Shown in pieces: positions 7,173 through 13,992 of a DNA stretch of 19,241 bases (its first letter is position 1; every line of letters starts with the position of its first letter). Made by a program: the position numbers and the translations under genes. This DNA comes from DASVAL01 sp035649575. GTDB lineage: Bacteria; Planctomycetota; UBA1135; UBA2386. Location: NCBI GenBank assembly GCA_035649575.1, contig DASRJH010000263.1, positions 1 to 19,241 on the forward strand, written 5' to 3'. The notes under the pieces are model-generated. The model ran no database searches. It was given only the letters and a program-made list of their open reading frames with translations, and was not told the DNA's origin.

Positions 7173-7539
7173 GACCCTTTGTCGCCCTCGTCGAGCGCGC
7201 GCGCAGCACTGCCGGCGCAAGTTCGCACACTGCTTCGGCCCGATCTCGAATTCGTCACACGCCTCCCCCACCGTTGCGCGAGCAGCACTGCCGCGCTCGA
7301 CATCGCTGCAGCCGCTGCATCTCGAGCCGGGTCCTGCCAGGCTCGGTCTCGGTCGTGAGCTTGCGGCGCGCGGCTGTGGCTCCATCGCCGAGACGATCAG
7401 CTGCAGCGCTCGCGCCCCCAGCTGATCGAAGCGCGTGAGGGCGACGCCCATCGCCGCGAGGCGGCGCGCGCGAGACTCGGGTAGCGCGGCGCCAGCCAGA
7501 ACCCACCACAACTCGCCCGCGTGCGATTCCCCATCAAGT
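7173..7539. other. Spacer between the phytase units, possible small gene remnant
   Basis: No gene is securely supported here. On the minus strand, an ATG at 7544 opens a frame whose first 60 residues look protein-like and helical (GELWWVLAGAALPESRARRL, then ALTRFDQLGARALQLIVSAM) before turning low-complexity. A shift near 7370 would continue as RKLTTETEPGRTRLEMQRL. That fits a decayed small gene, but I recognise no family. Confidence 0.3.
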
Positions 7540-7598
7540 CGCACGCGAACGGCGTCGCCGTTCCGCGAAGAGCGGCGACGATGAACGCGCCAGACCCG

Positions 7599-9107
7599 TC
7601 AGATGTCTCCGAGGTGCCAGTCGATCCCGTTGCTGATGACAACCTGCAAGGGATTCACTCCGGGCGCGAAGGCGTAGGCCTGCAGGTAGATGTGGGTCCC
7701 GATGAAGTTGACCACGCTGGGGATGGCGACGGAGAACGAGCGCGTGGACGCAGTCAGCAGCGAGGTTCCGAGCCCCATGATGTCTGCAGACTGCAGCAGG
7801 GTGCATCCGGGCATGCCGACAGCGTTCAGGGTCAAGGGCAAAGCGAGCGCGCCGACGTTCTGGTTGCTCCACCCTAACGCAACACCGACCACCGGCGTTG
7901 GCACGTTGGTGATGGTCGCGCTACCAGTCTGTCCCAGCACTGGCCTGCCGTTCGCATCGGGCACGAAACCGAGTGCTGGGGATCCGCAACCGGGGCCGTA
8001 GGCGTTCGCCGTCGCGGCCTGATGCACGCCGAGCGCGTCATACAGCGTATCGATCGGCAGCGGCGGGGTGACGGAGTTGGCGATGGTCTGCCACGGCACG
8101 AGTTTGAAGTTCTGGTTCCCCCCCGAGTTGCTGCCGTCCTGGGCGAGGAACACGCCGCTCGGGAACGCCGACCCCAGCCCGAGGTTGACGACCTCGATGC
8201 CGTCGGTGTCGCTGACCGCGTCGATGCCGAGCGCTGCGTTGGCGCCGATCTGGAACGTCATCCGATACGCGTGCGGCGCGGTGCGGTTGTAGGCGACGAA
8301 CCTGCTGTTGCCCTGGCTCGAGGCCAGCAGCAGACCGCCGCCGCCGGCCGTGTAGTAGATCGCCAGGCCTTCGACGTCCGCCGTCAGATGGCCCGAGGAA
8401 CCGGTGCTGTCGACCATCACGCGCGAGGTGCCCGCGCCCGGCTCGGCGCCGTAGCGCCAGATGCCGACGCCCTCCTCGGAGATGAAGAACCAGCCGTTCT
8501 CGTCGTCGGCGACGCAGCCCTCGGTCGTGCTGCCGACATTGAAGGTGCGCACCTGCTGTGCGCCGAGGTGGCCGGTGCCGTCGTCGAACAGCCGCCACTG
8601 CTCGACGTGGCCGCCATCCGAGTTGACGAAGAAGTAGTAGTTGCCGTTCACGTGGCTGCGATACATGCAGGAGCCGTAGATGGTGAAGCCGAGCGGGATG
8701 GGCTGCGCGACGACGTTGTAGAGCCGGCGCAGGACCGGGTCGACGGCGTAGGCCGCAAGCCTGTCGTTCGAGCGATTGCCGGCGGTCACCAGCGCAACCT
8801 CGGCGGAGCCCAGGCGGAAGCCGTAGCGCAGATCGACGTTGTTCATGTCGCCGTCGGATAGGAACTGCAGCTGGGTCCCGGCCAGGTTGTAGACGCCGAG
8901 CCCGGCGTTCTTGTCGGTGCCGATCACGAGGCTCTGACTCGGCGTCGTCGGGTGGACCCAGACGACCATGTCGTCAGCCGCGTCGCCTGAACTGGGGACC
9001 GGAGTCGTCTCGACCGTCGGGGTGACGGTGACGACTTGCGCAGGCATTGCTGATGCCATGCACAGAACGAATGCCGCCGTCGCGGCCCGGATATTAGACT
9101 TACTCAC
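7599..9107 (-). CDS. Secreted beta-propeller phytase (3-phytase family), paralogue 2
   Basis: A 502-residue paralogue of the gene at 5450-6937, very similar along its whole length. It has a signal peptide to about residue 23 (CMASAMPAQ), then a phytase propeller with DAADDMVVWVHP, NNVDLRYGF, STTEGCVADDENG, TADVEGLAIYY and LASSQGNSRFVAY, then the same C-terminal domain from AYGPGCGSPALG to SNGIDWHLGDI. It carries a 7-residue insert relative to paralogue 1 around NQNVGALALPL in the C-terminal domain. One internal motif reads EEGVGIW where paralogue 1 keeps EEDVGIW, so one acidic residue is lost at that site. The start is the GTG at 9107-9105 with AGGAG 6 bases upstream; a GTG at 9134 lies further up without a binding site. 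Likely function is phosphate release from phytate outside the cell or in the periplasm. Confidence 0.9.
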   Translation of the reverse strand: MSKSNIRAATAAFVLCMASAMPAQVVTVTPTVETTPVPSSGDAADDMVVWVHPTTPSQSLVIGTDKNAGLGVYNLAGTQLQFLSDGDMNNVDLRYGFRLGSAEVALVTAGNRSNDRLAAYAVDPVLRRLYNVVAQPIPLGFTIYGSCMYRSHVNGNYYFFVNSDGGHVEQWRLFDDGTGHLGAQQVRTFNVGSTTEGCVADDENGWFFISEEGVGIWRYGAEPGAGTSRVMVDSTGSSGHLTADVEGLAIYYTAGGGGLLLASSQGNSRFVAYNRTAPHAYRMTFQIGANAALGIDAVSDTDGIEVVNLGLGSAFPSGVFLAQDGSNSGGNQNFKLVPWQTIANSVTPPLPIDTLYDALGVHQAATANAYGPGCGSPALGFVPDANGRPVLGQTGSATITNVPTPVVGVALGWSNQNVGALALPLTLNAVGMPGCTLLQSADIMGLGTSLLTASTRSFSVAIPSVVNFIGTHIYLQAYAFAPGVNPLQVVISNGIDWHLGDI

Positions 9108-9113
9108 AGTTGT

Positions 9114-9118
9114 CTCCT
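9114..9118 (-). promoter_or_regulatory. Ribosome binding site deciding the phytase 2 GTG start
   Basis: AGGAG on the minus strand lies 6 bases before the GTG at 9107-9105, inside the block GGAGACAACTGTG shared with phytase 1. Confidence 0.75.
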
Positions 9119-9244
9119 GGCTAAATGACTGCACGCCATCGTTGGCAATGCATGCTTCGTGGTGTCGAACTCAGGCCGGGATACGCGAGGCGCATCGAGC
9201 ATTGGCTTCGCAAAAGCCAACAAAAGCCCGCGACCCGAGTTTGG

Positions 9245-9259
9245 CGCAATCCGATTTCG
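9245..9259. promoter_or_regulatory. Dyad upstream of phytase 2, near-perfect copy of the phytase 1 site
   Basis: CGCAATC-C-GATTTCG differs from the phytase 1 dyad at one base, which breaks one of seven pairs. It lies about 137 bases before the GTG, close to the 142 bases seen at phytase 1. Confidence 0.4.
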
Positions 9260-9298
9260 TCGCGCCGCGCTTTAGTATGAGACTAAGTGTCGCATGCT

Positions 9299-9468
9299 GC
9301 ATGACCAGAGCGCTGCGTCGATGCCAGCTACACACGAGCCATCGCTTCTATGACTGCAAGTGGTCATCGTTCTGGTCGGGCGAGGCATGACTGCGCCCTG
9401 CGCCCATGTTCTTTCCACATTCGATTGCATGCGCACGCCGCATGACCAGCGCGCACATTCATGCCAGC
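9299..9468. repeat. Imperfect 30-bp direct repeat in the phytase 2 upstream region
   Basis: GCATGACCAG, then GCG, then after 7-8 bases ATGCCAGC occurs at 9299-9328 and again at 9440-9468. Both are preceded by GCATGC. A weaker relative (GCGTGACAAGCGCG, CATCCAGC) lies upstream of phytase 1 at 7147-7171. The second copy may be what is left of another promoter unit. The rest of 9329-9564 shows no gene. Confidence 0.45.
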
Positions 9469-9485
9469 GGAGCCAAGCGCGAAAA

Positions 9486-9526
9486 GTTGTCCAGCGCGAT
9501 GATCAGACACAAGCGGTGCGGACAAC
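9486..9526 (-). terminator. Possible long-loop hairpin downstream of the lipoprotein gene
   Basis: GTTGTCC and GGACAAC form a 7-bp perfect inverted repeat with a 27-base loop, about 40 bases past the stop of the minus-strand gene. There is no T tract, so support is weak. Confidence 0.2.
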
Positions 9527-9564
9527 GCCGCCGCGTCTGACTCGTCTATCGACGCGAACTCGGA

Positions 9565-10494
9565 CTAGCGAGGCTGCGGCACGCGCGCATAGACGCGGAG
9601 CACGGCCGGACTTCCGGCGCCTTCACTGCCGAGCACAAGGTCGCAGTTCGGCAAGAACGTCGCGGCCTCCGGTTGCGGCATCTCGTCCGTGGAGAAGAAG
9701 TGCATGCCGCGGAACTGGCCGTTCCTGTCGACGACGAGCAGCGCACGGTCGCCAGCGGACAAGAGCCACAGATCGCCGGTCTCGGGATGCACAGCTACTT
9801 CGGCAAAGAACAGGCGCACCAACGGCTTCTCCTTGCCGCGCTTGCTGAGCCGCGTGGGCACGGCGATGCCTTGCAGGCGCGCCGCATCGAGCACCTCGTC
9901 GAGGTGCAGGGTGATCAGCGGTTCCTTGGCCGCCAATCGCGTCGCGAGGTCGAATGCAAACAGCGGACGGAGTTCTCCTTCCTCGGTCTCCTTGGCCAAG
10001 GACTTCGGCGCGAGCACGAACCCCTTGGCGGCGCGATCGACGGCGAGGCCTTCGAACTCCTTGACCCCAAGGCCAGTCGCGAGCGTCTCCGCGATCTCGT
10101 AGCGGTCCGCGTCCGCGACCAGGCGCAGCAACACGCCGTCACTGCGCAGGACCCAGTAGTCGTCACCAACCCGCGCCAGCCCCTCGTAGTCCCCCCTGGG
10201 ACCGAACTTCGCCCGCCGCACGACCCGGCCCTGATCGAGATCGAAGAAGAACAGCGAGCCCTTCTCGTCCTGCACGCAAGCCAGCGTGTGTTCGTCGGCG
10301 GCCGCAATGGCCGAGACCTCCTGCAGCTCGTCGGGCAGTAGAAACGATCGCGTCGGCACACCGAGGTCGTAGCCGGCGACAATCACGGGCCGCTGTGGCG
10401 GGCTCGCGGGATCCTGGGCCGTAAGGTCGACCTGCGCCTTCGAACAACAGGCACAGGCAAACAGCAGAGCAAACGGCACCGTGCGCATGCGCAT
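9565..10494 (-). CDS. SdiA-regulated/YjiK-like secreted beta-propeller lipoprotein
   Basis: A 309-residue exported protein. The N-terminus (VPFALLFACACC) is a short hydrophobic signal with several cysteines, so it is probably a lipoprotein. Residues about 45-305 resemble the SdiA-regulated (YjiK) family: LQEVSAIAAADEHTLACVQD, then FFFDLDQGRVVRRAKFGPRG, GDYEGLARVGDDYWVL, FEGLAVD, a long insert, GDLWLLSAGDRALLVVDRNG, and PQPEAATFLPNCDLVLGSEG. The family is predicted to form a beta-propeller; its biochemical role is unknown. The ATG at 10494 has AAGG only 3 bases before it. The ATG at 10488 would have a normal 9-base spacing and is just as likely the true start. It lies upstream of, and on the same strand as, the phytases, about 450 bp away. 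Confidence 0.8.
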   Translation of the reverse strand: MRMRTVPFALLFACACCSKAQVDLTAQDPASPPQRPVIVAGYDLGVPTRSFLLPDELQEVSAIAAADEHTLACVQDEKGSLFFFDLDQGRVVRRAKFGPRGDYEGLARVGDDYWVLRSDGVLLRLVADADRYEIAETLATGLGVKEFEGLAVDRAAKGFVLAPKSLAKETEEGELRPLFAFDLATRLAAKEPLITLHLDEVLDAARLQGIAVPTRLSKRGKEKPLVRLFFAEVAVHPETGDLWLLSAGDRALLVVDRNGQFRGMHFFSTDEMPQPEAATFLPNCDLVLGSEGAGSPAVLRVYARVPQPR

Positions 10495-10507
10495 GAACCT
10501 TACGGCC

Positions 10508-10513
10508 AGCTTA
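10508..10513 (-). promoter_or_regulatory. Possible -10 box (TAAGCT) of the lipoprotein gene
   Basis: TAAGCT on the minus strand ends 13 bases before the first ATG. The same hexamer precedes the metallopeptidase gene at almost the same distance. No -35 is visible. Confidence 0.3.
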
Positions 10514-10623
10514 CGGCGACGCCTCGGCCGAGAAGGCGCTAGAACCGCGCGACGCCCGGCAAGGATCAGAGAATCTCACGATTGAGCATACCAGTCTACG
10601 GCCCGCGTGCGTAAAGAGATCGT

Positions 10624-11252
10624 ATGGCTCAGTTGCCGCCGTCGAAGCGTGACTGGTTACCAAGTGGGCACCTGGCGTCGTTCATTCGCGATGCGGTAGG
10701 AGGCCTGGAAATCGACAAGTTACTGGTCGGCGACCGCCAACGCAGCAAGGGCCAGCTGCCGTGCCCGCCGCGCGTGATGCTGCGCCTTCTGATCTACGCC
10801 TACTGCACCGGCACTTTTTCTTCGCGACGCATAGCTGCTAATATCGAGGTCAGTATCGCCTTCCGAGTGCTGGCTGAGGGCCACGAGCCGGACCATCGCG
10901 CGATCAGCGCCTTCCGCGAGGAGAACCTCGACGAATTCAAACGCTGCTTCATGCAGGTCGTCGAGATCGCGCGCGAAGCCAAGCTGGTCAAGATGGGCAC
11001 GATCGTTGTCGACGGCAGCAAGGTGAAGGGGAGCGCGAGCGAGCACAAGGCGAAGAGCGACGACTGGCTGCTCACGGAGAAGCGGCGGCTGCGCGAAGAG
11101 ATCGCGAAGTTGACGCGCGCCGCGAAGAAGCAGGACGAGCTCGAGGACGACTCGCTTGGTCCGGACGAGGTGACGGCCTGCCGGCCGAAGCGCGGCGAAG
11201 CCAGGATCGCATCGAGACGGTCGCAATAGCGAAGAGGACGCGCGAGCGAGGA
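10624..11252 (+). pseudogene. Truncated, frameshifted IS1182-type transposase
   Basis: The first 170 or so residues match the N-terminal half of IS1182-family transposases (DUF772 region). They show LPSGHLASFIRDAV, PPRVMLRLLIYAYCTGTFSS, FRVLAEGHEPDHRAISAFR and the first catalytic aspartate in TIVVDGSKVKGSAS. After about 11170 this frame turns to nonsense and stops at 11229. A different frame from 11175 carries on with GLPAEARRSQDRIETVAIAK, which is what the family should show there. The catalytic core with the second Asp and the Glu is missing, so about half of an expected 450-550 residues remains. I could not find terminal inverted repeats or target duplications. It lies between the lipoprotein gene, facing away, and the S9 peptidase, facing the same way. 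Confidence 0.85.
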
Positions 11253-11354
11253 AAGCCGCCGCGCCAGATCGTCCACCTGGGATCGAGGGCGCGACGCGGC
11301 CGCTCATGTTCGCCGCTGCTCCAGCCGACGAGCGCCCCATGACCCTGCCCTCCT

Positions 11355-11360
11355 TAAGAT
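11355..11360 (+). promoter_or_regulatory. Possible -10 box (TAAGAT) very close to the S9 peptidase start
   Basis: TAAGAT ends 7 bases before the ATG at 11368. If used, transcription would start at or next to the ATG, giving a leaderless or nearly leaderless message. GAGG at 11362-11365 lies only 2 bases from the ATG, too near to be a normal ribosome binding site. Confidence 0.3.
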
Positions 11361-11367
11361 CGAGGGC

Positions 11368-13926
11368 ATGACAGCGCTCTTGTTCTCCGGTTGTGCCGCG
11401 CTGGTGTGCATTACCGCGGCCTTGCAACAGCCCCCATTGGAGTCCCGCCCGCCGGCGCCGGCCCCGCAGACGCGCGGCATGAAGCCCGACGACCTGTTCA
11501 CGCTCAGCGAACTCGACGACGTCACGGTTTCGCCCGACGGCGCCTGGATCGCCGCCACGATCACGCGGCCCGGAACCGCCAACGCTTGCCCCACGTGCAA
11601 CTACAAGGCAACCGGCGATGTCTGGTTGATCGATCGCCGCACCGGCGAGCGGCGCAATCTGACGAACGGCGCGCAGGATGCGAGCAGCTCCTGGTATCCG
11701 ACGTGGTCGCCCGACGGCCGGCGTCTCGCGTTCGTGTCGACGAAGACCGGACCCGGCGAGCCGCCCGGCACGAGCGACATCCGGCTCCATACCTGGGATG
11801 CAGCCACGAACACGCTGCACCGCGAGAGCGATCGCGGCGTGTATCTGCAGGTCGACTTCGAGATCCCGTCGAGGCCCGCGCGCGCGATCGTGTGGTTGGA
11901 CTCGACGACGCTGCTCGCAGCGCTGCTGCCGGCCGGTGTCTCGGCCGAAGAGCAGATCCTCTATTGGCGGCGAGGCGTCGGCGACGCGACGCGAGCCTGG
12001 ACACGGTGGCTCTCGGGGACCGAGCCCACGGCCAGCATCCTCGAGAGCGGCGGACCGGCGGCACCGCTGCCGACCGTCTCGCTCGAGCATGTCGACGTCG
12101 GGTCCCACACCACGCGCACCGTCGCCGACGTGCCGAGGTGGGACCTCTGGGACCTGCGCCTCTCGATCCAGGTCGCGATCTCGCCCGATCTGCAGCGCGC
12201 GGCCGTGCTCGCGATCGCGGGCACGATGGCCATGGGCCCCGACCTCGCGATCACCGATGCGATCCGCACCTACCGCGCCGGGATCGCTTCGCTGCGCGAA
12301 CAGAAGCCGATGCTCTGGGCCGCGCTCGACGCCAGTAAGGAGCACGTCGACGGAGGGCTGCTCGGCTGGGCAAACGACAGTTCGGCGTTCGCCATTGGCG
12401 AAGATGCGACGCCGCGCAAGGCCGGCGGCCGGCGCATCGCGCTCGTAGTCTCGGCGAACGACGGCTCCGTGCACGACGTCACGCCGCCGGCAATGACGGT
12501 CGACCGGGCGGTCTGGGCCTCCGACGGACATCTCGTGGCGCGAGCACGTCCCGTCGAGGGAGAGTCATCTTCACCGCTGCGATGGGATTGGTGGCGGCTC
12601 GCGCAGGGCGCGCCCCACAACGTGACGGCATCCATGACGAGGGCTCCGTCCCGACTCGTGCCAACCGGCTGGGCGGATCGTTTCCTCGGCGTCGCCGACG
12701 GTGCGATCTGGATGATCAGCGTCGGCAGGCAGCAACCGTTCGCGCACTCGACGCCGGTGAAGGAGCTCGGCAGCGGATCGCTCACGCGGCTCGCCCCGGG
12801 GCCGGAGCTGCTGCAGACGAATCTGCTCTTCGAGGGTGCCTCGCTCGCGCACGTAGCGCTTTCCGCGTCGGATCCCGAGCGCGTCGCGGTCCATCCGATC
12901 GCGCTGCCGACGCCGACGGCACGCCTGCTCGATGGCGACCCTCGCAACGGCACGCTCGTCTTCCGCGACGACACACCGGGCGGCACGGTGCTCTGGGCGA
13001 CGGACGGTCGCGGCGGCGACGCGCAGCAACTGCTCACGTTGAACGAACACGTCGCGCAGATCGCGGAGGGCCGTCGCCTGCTGATCGAGTATCGCGGCAC
13101 CGACGGCAATGCGCTCAAAGGCCTCGCGATCCTACCGCCCGGCTACGAGGAAGGGCATCGATACCCGGTCGCCGTGTGGGTCTACGGCGGCCACAGCGTG
13201 CGCGACACGGCAACCGGGCTCGCGAGCAAGACCAGCACGCGCCCGCTGAATCTCGAACTGCTCGCGGGCCATGGTTACGTGGTGCTGCTGCCGAGCGTGC
13301 CGCTGCCGTCGCCGGGCGGCAAAGGCGATCCGCTGATCGAGATCCCGAAAGGCGTGATGCCGTGCGTCGAGAAGCTCGTCGAAATGGGCATCGCGGACCA
13401 GGATCGCCTCGCCGTGCTCGGCCACAGCACGGGCGGCTACACGACCTACGCGGTCGTCACCCACACGACGCGGTTCAAGGCAGCCATAGCGATGTCGGGA
13501 CACCCGGACCTGCTGAGCCTGCACGCGCAGCTCTACCCGGGCGAGCGCATGAGCAACCGCGCGCACGAAGGCCTCGCCACCGTGATGTTCACCGAGACGA
13601 CGCCGATGAACCTCGGCGGTCCACCGTGGAGCGACCTGTGGCGCTACCTGCGCAACACGCCGCTCGCGTATCTGGACCGGATCCGCACGCCGCTCTTGAT
13701 CGTGCACGGCGACATGGACGGCGCGCCGATCCAGCAGGGCGAAGAAGCGTTCATGGGTCTCTACCGGCTCGGCCGCAGGGCGAAGTTCGTGCGCTACTGG
13801 GGTGAAGGACACGTGATCTCGTCGCCCGCGAACGTGCGCCACCTCTGGTCGCAGATCTTCGATTGGTTGGATACGAACCTCGGCGGCGTGACGCCAAAGC
13901 CCCACGAAGCGAAAACACAGAAGTGA
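11368..13926 (+). CDS. Secreted S9-family prolyl-oligopeptidase-type serine peptidase
   Basis: An 852-residue exported peptidase. Residues 1-20 are a hydrophobic signal with almost no positive charge, followed by a Pro-rich linker. Residues about 40-560 form the N-terminal beta-propeller-like region; TLSELDDVTVSPDGAWIAAT and WSPDGRRLAFVST are typical S9 repeat blades. Residues about 575-845 form the alpha/beta-hydrolase domain. The catalytic serine is S687 in GHSTGGY, the likely aspartate D784 in HGDMDGAP, and the histidine H815 in GEGHV, so the triad is complete. The overall order and the GHSTGG nucleophile fit S9 acyl-aminoacyl or dipeptidyl peptidases that trim short peptides. The substrate is not evident. 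The next gene begins 66 bp downstream on the same strand, so the two may be cotranscribed. Confidence 0.9.
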   Translation: MTALLFSGCAALVCITAALQQPPLESRPPAPAPQTRGMKPDDLFTLSELDDVTVSPDGAWIAATITRPGTANACPTCNYKATGDVWLIDRRTGERRNLTNGAQDASSSWYPTWSPDGRRLAFVSTKTGPGEPPGTSDIRLHTWDAATNTLHRESDRGVYLQVDFEIPSRPARAIVWLDSTTLLAALLPAGVSAEEQILYWRRGVGDATRAWTRWLSGTEPTASILESGGPAAPLPTVSLEHVDVGSHTTRTVADVPRWDLWDLRLSIQVAISPDLQRAAVLAIAGTMAMGPDLAITDAIRTYRAGIASLREQKPMLWAALDASKEHVDGGLLGWANDSSAFAIGEDATPRKAGGRRIALVVSANDGSVHDVTPPAMTVDRAVWASDGHLVARARPVEGESSSPLRWDWWRLAQGAPHNVTASMTRAPSRLVPTGWADRFLGVADGAIWMISVGRQQPFAHSTPVKELGSGSLTRLAPGPELLQTNLLFEGASLAHVALSASDPERVAVHPIALPTPTARLLDGDPRNGTLVFRDDTPGGTVLWATDGRGGDAQQLLTLNEHVAQIAEGRRLLIEYRGTDGNALKGLAILPPGYEEGHRYPVAVWVYGGHSVRDTATGLASKTSTRPLNLELLAGHGYVVLLPSVPLPSPGGKGDPLIEIPKGVMPCVEKLVEMGIADQDRLAVLGHSTGGYTTYAVVTHTTRFKAAIAMSGHPDLLSLHAQLYPGERMSNRAHEGLATVMFTETTPMNLGGPPWSDLWRYLRNTPLAYLDRIRTPLLIVHGDMDGAPIQQGEEAFMGLYRLGRRAKFVRYWGEGHVISSPANVRHLWSQIFDWLDTNLGGVTPKPHEAKTQK

Positions 13927-13972
13927 AGCCACAGAAGTGGCGGACGGGCTCACCCGCGTCATGCGATCGCGC

Positions 13973-13978
13973 TAAGCT
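13973..13978 (+). promoter_or_regulatory. Possible -10 box (TAAGCT) of the metallopeptidase gene
   Basis: TAAGCT ends 14 bases before the ATG at 13993, matching the hexamer and distance seen at the lipoprotein gene on the other strand. The leader would be only about 8 bases. No ribosome binding site is visible before this ATG. Confidence 0.3.
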
Positions 13979-13992
13979 CGTTCGCCGCCGAC

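Larger units (their letters stand above)
7540..9328. repeat. Tandem duplication unit, copy B
   Basis: Second copy of the unit described at 5391-7172, holding phytase 2, its downstream hairpin, its leader and its upstream dyad. The upstream similarity includes TTGGCGCAATCCGATT and TCGCGCCGCG. The left edge starts at CGCACGCGA. Confidence 0.75.

Noticed and set aside
8022..8861. A 279-codon plus-strand frame opposite phytase 2, with a similar one opposite phytase 1.
   Set aside because: Although present in both copies, it is conserved only because the phytase below it is; composition is that of a shadow frame.
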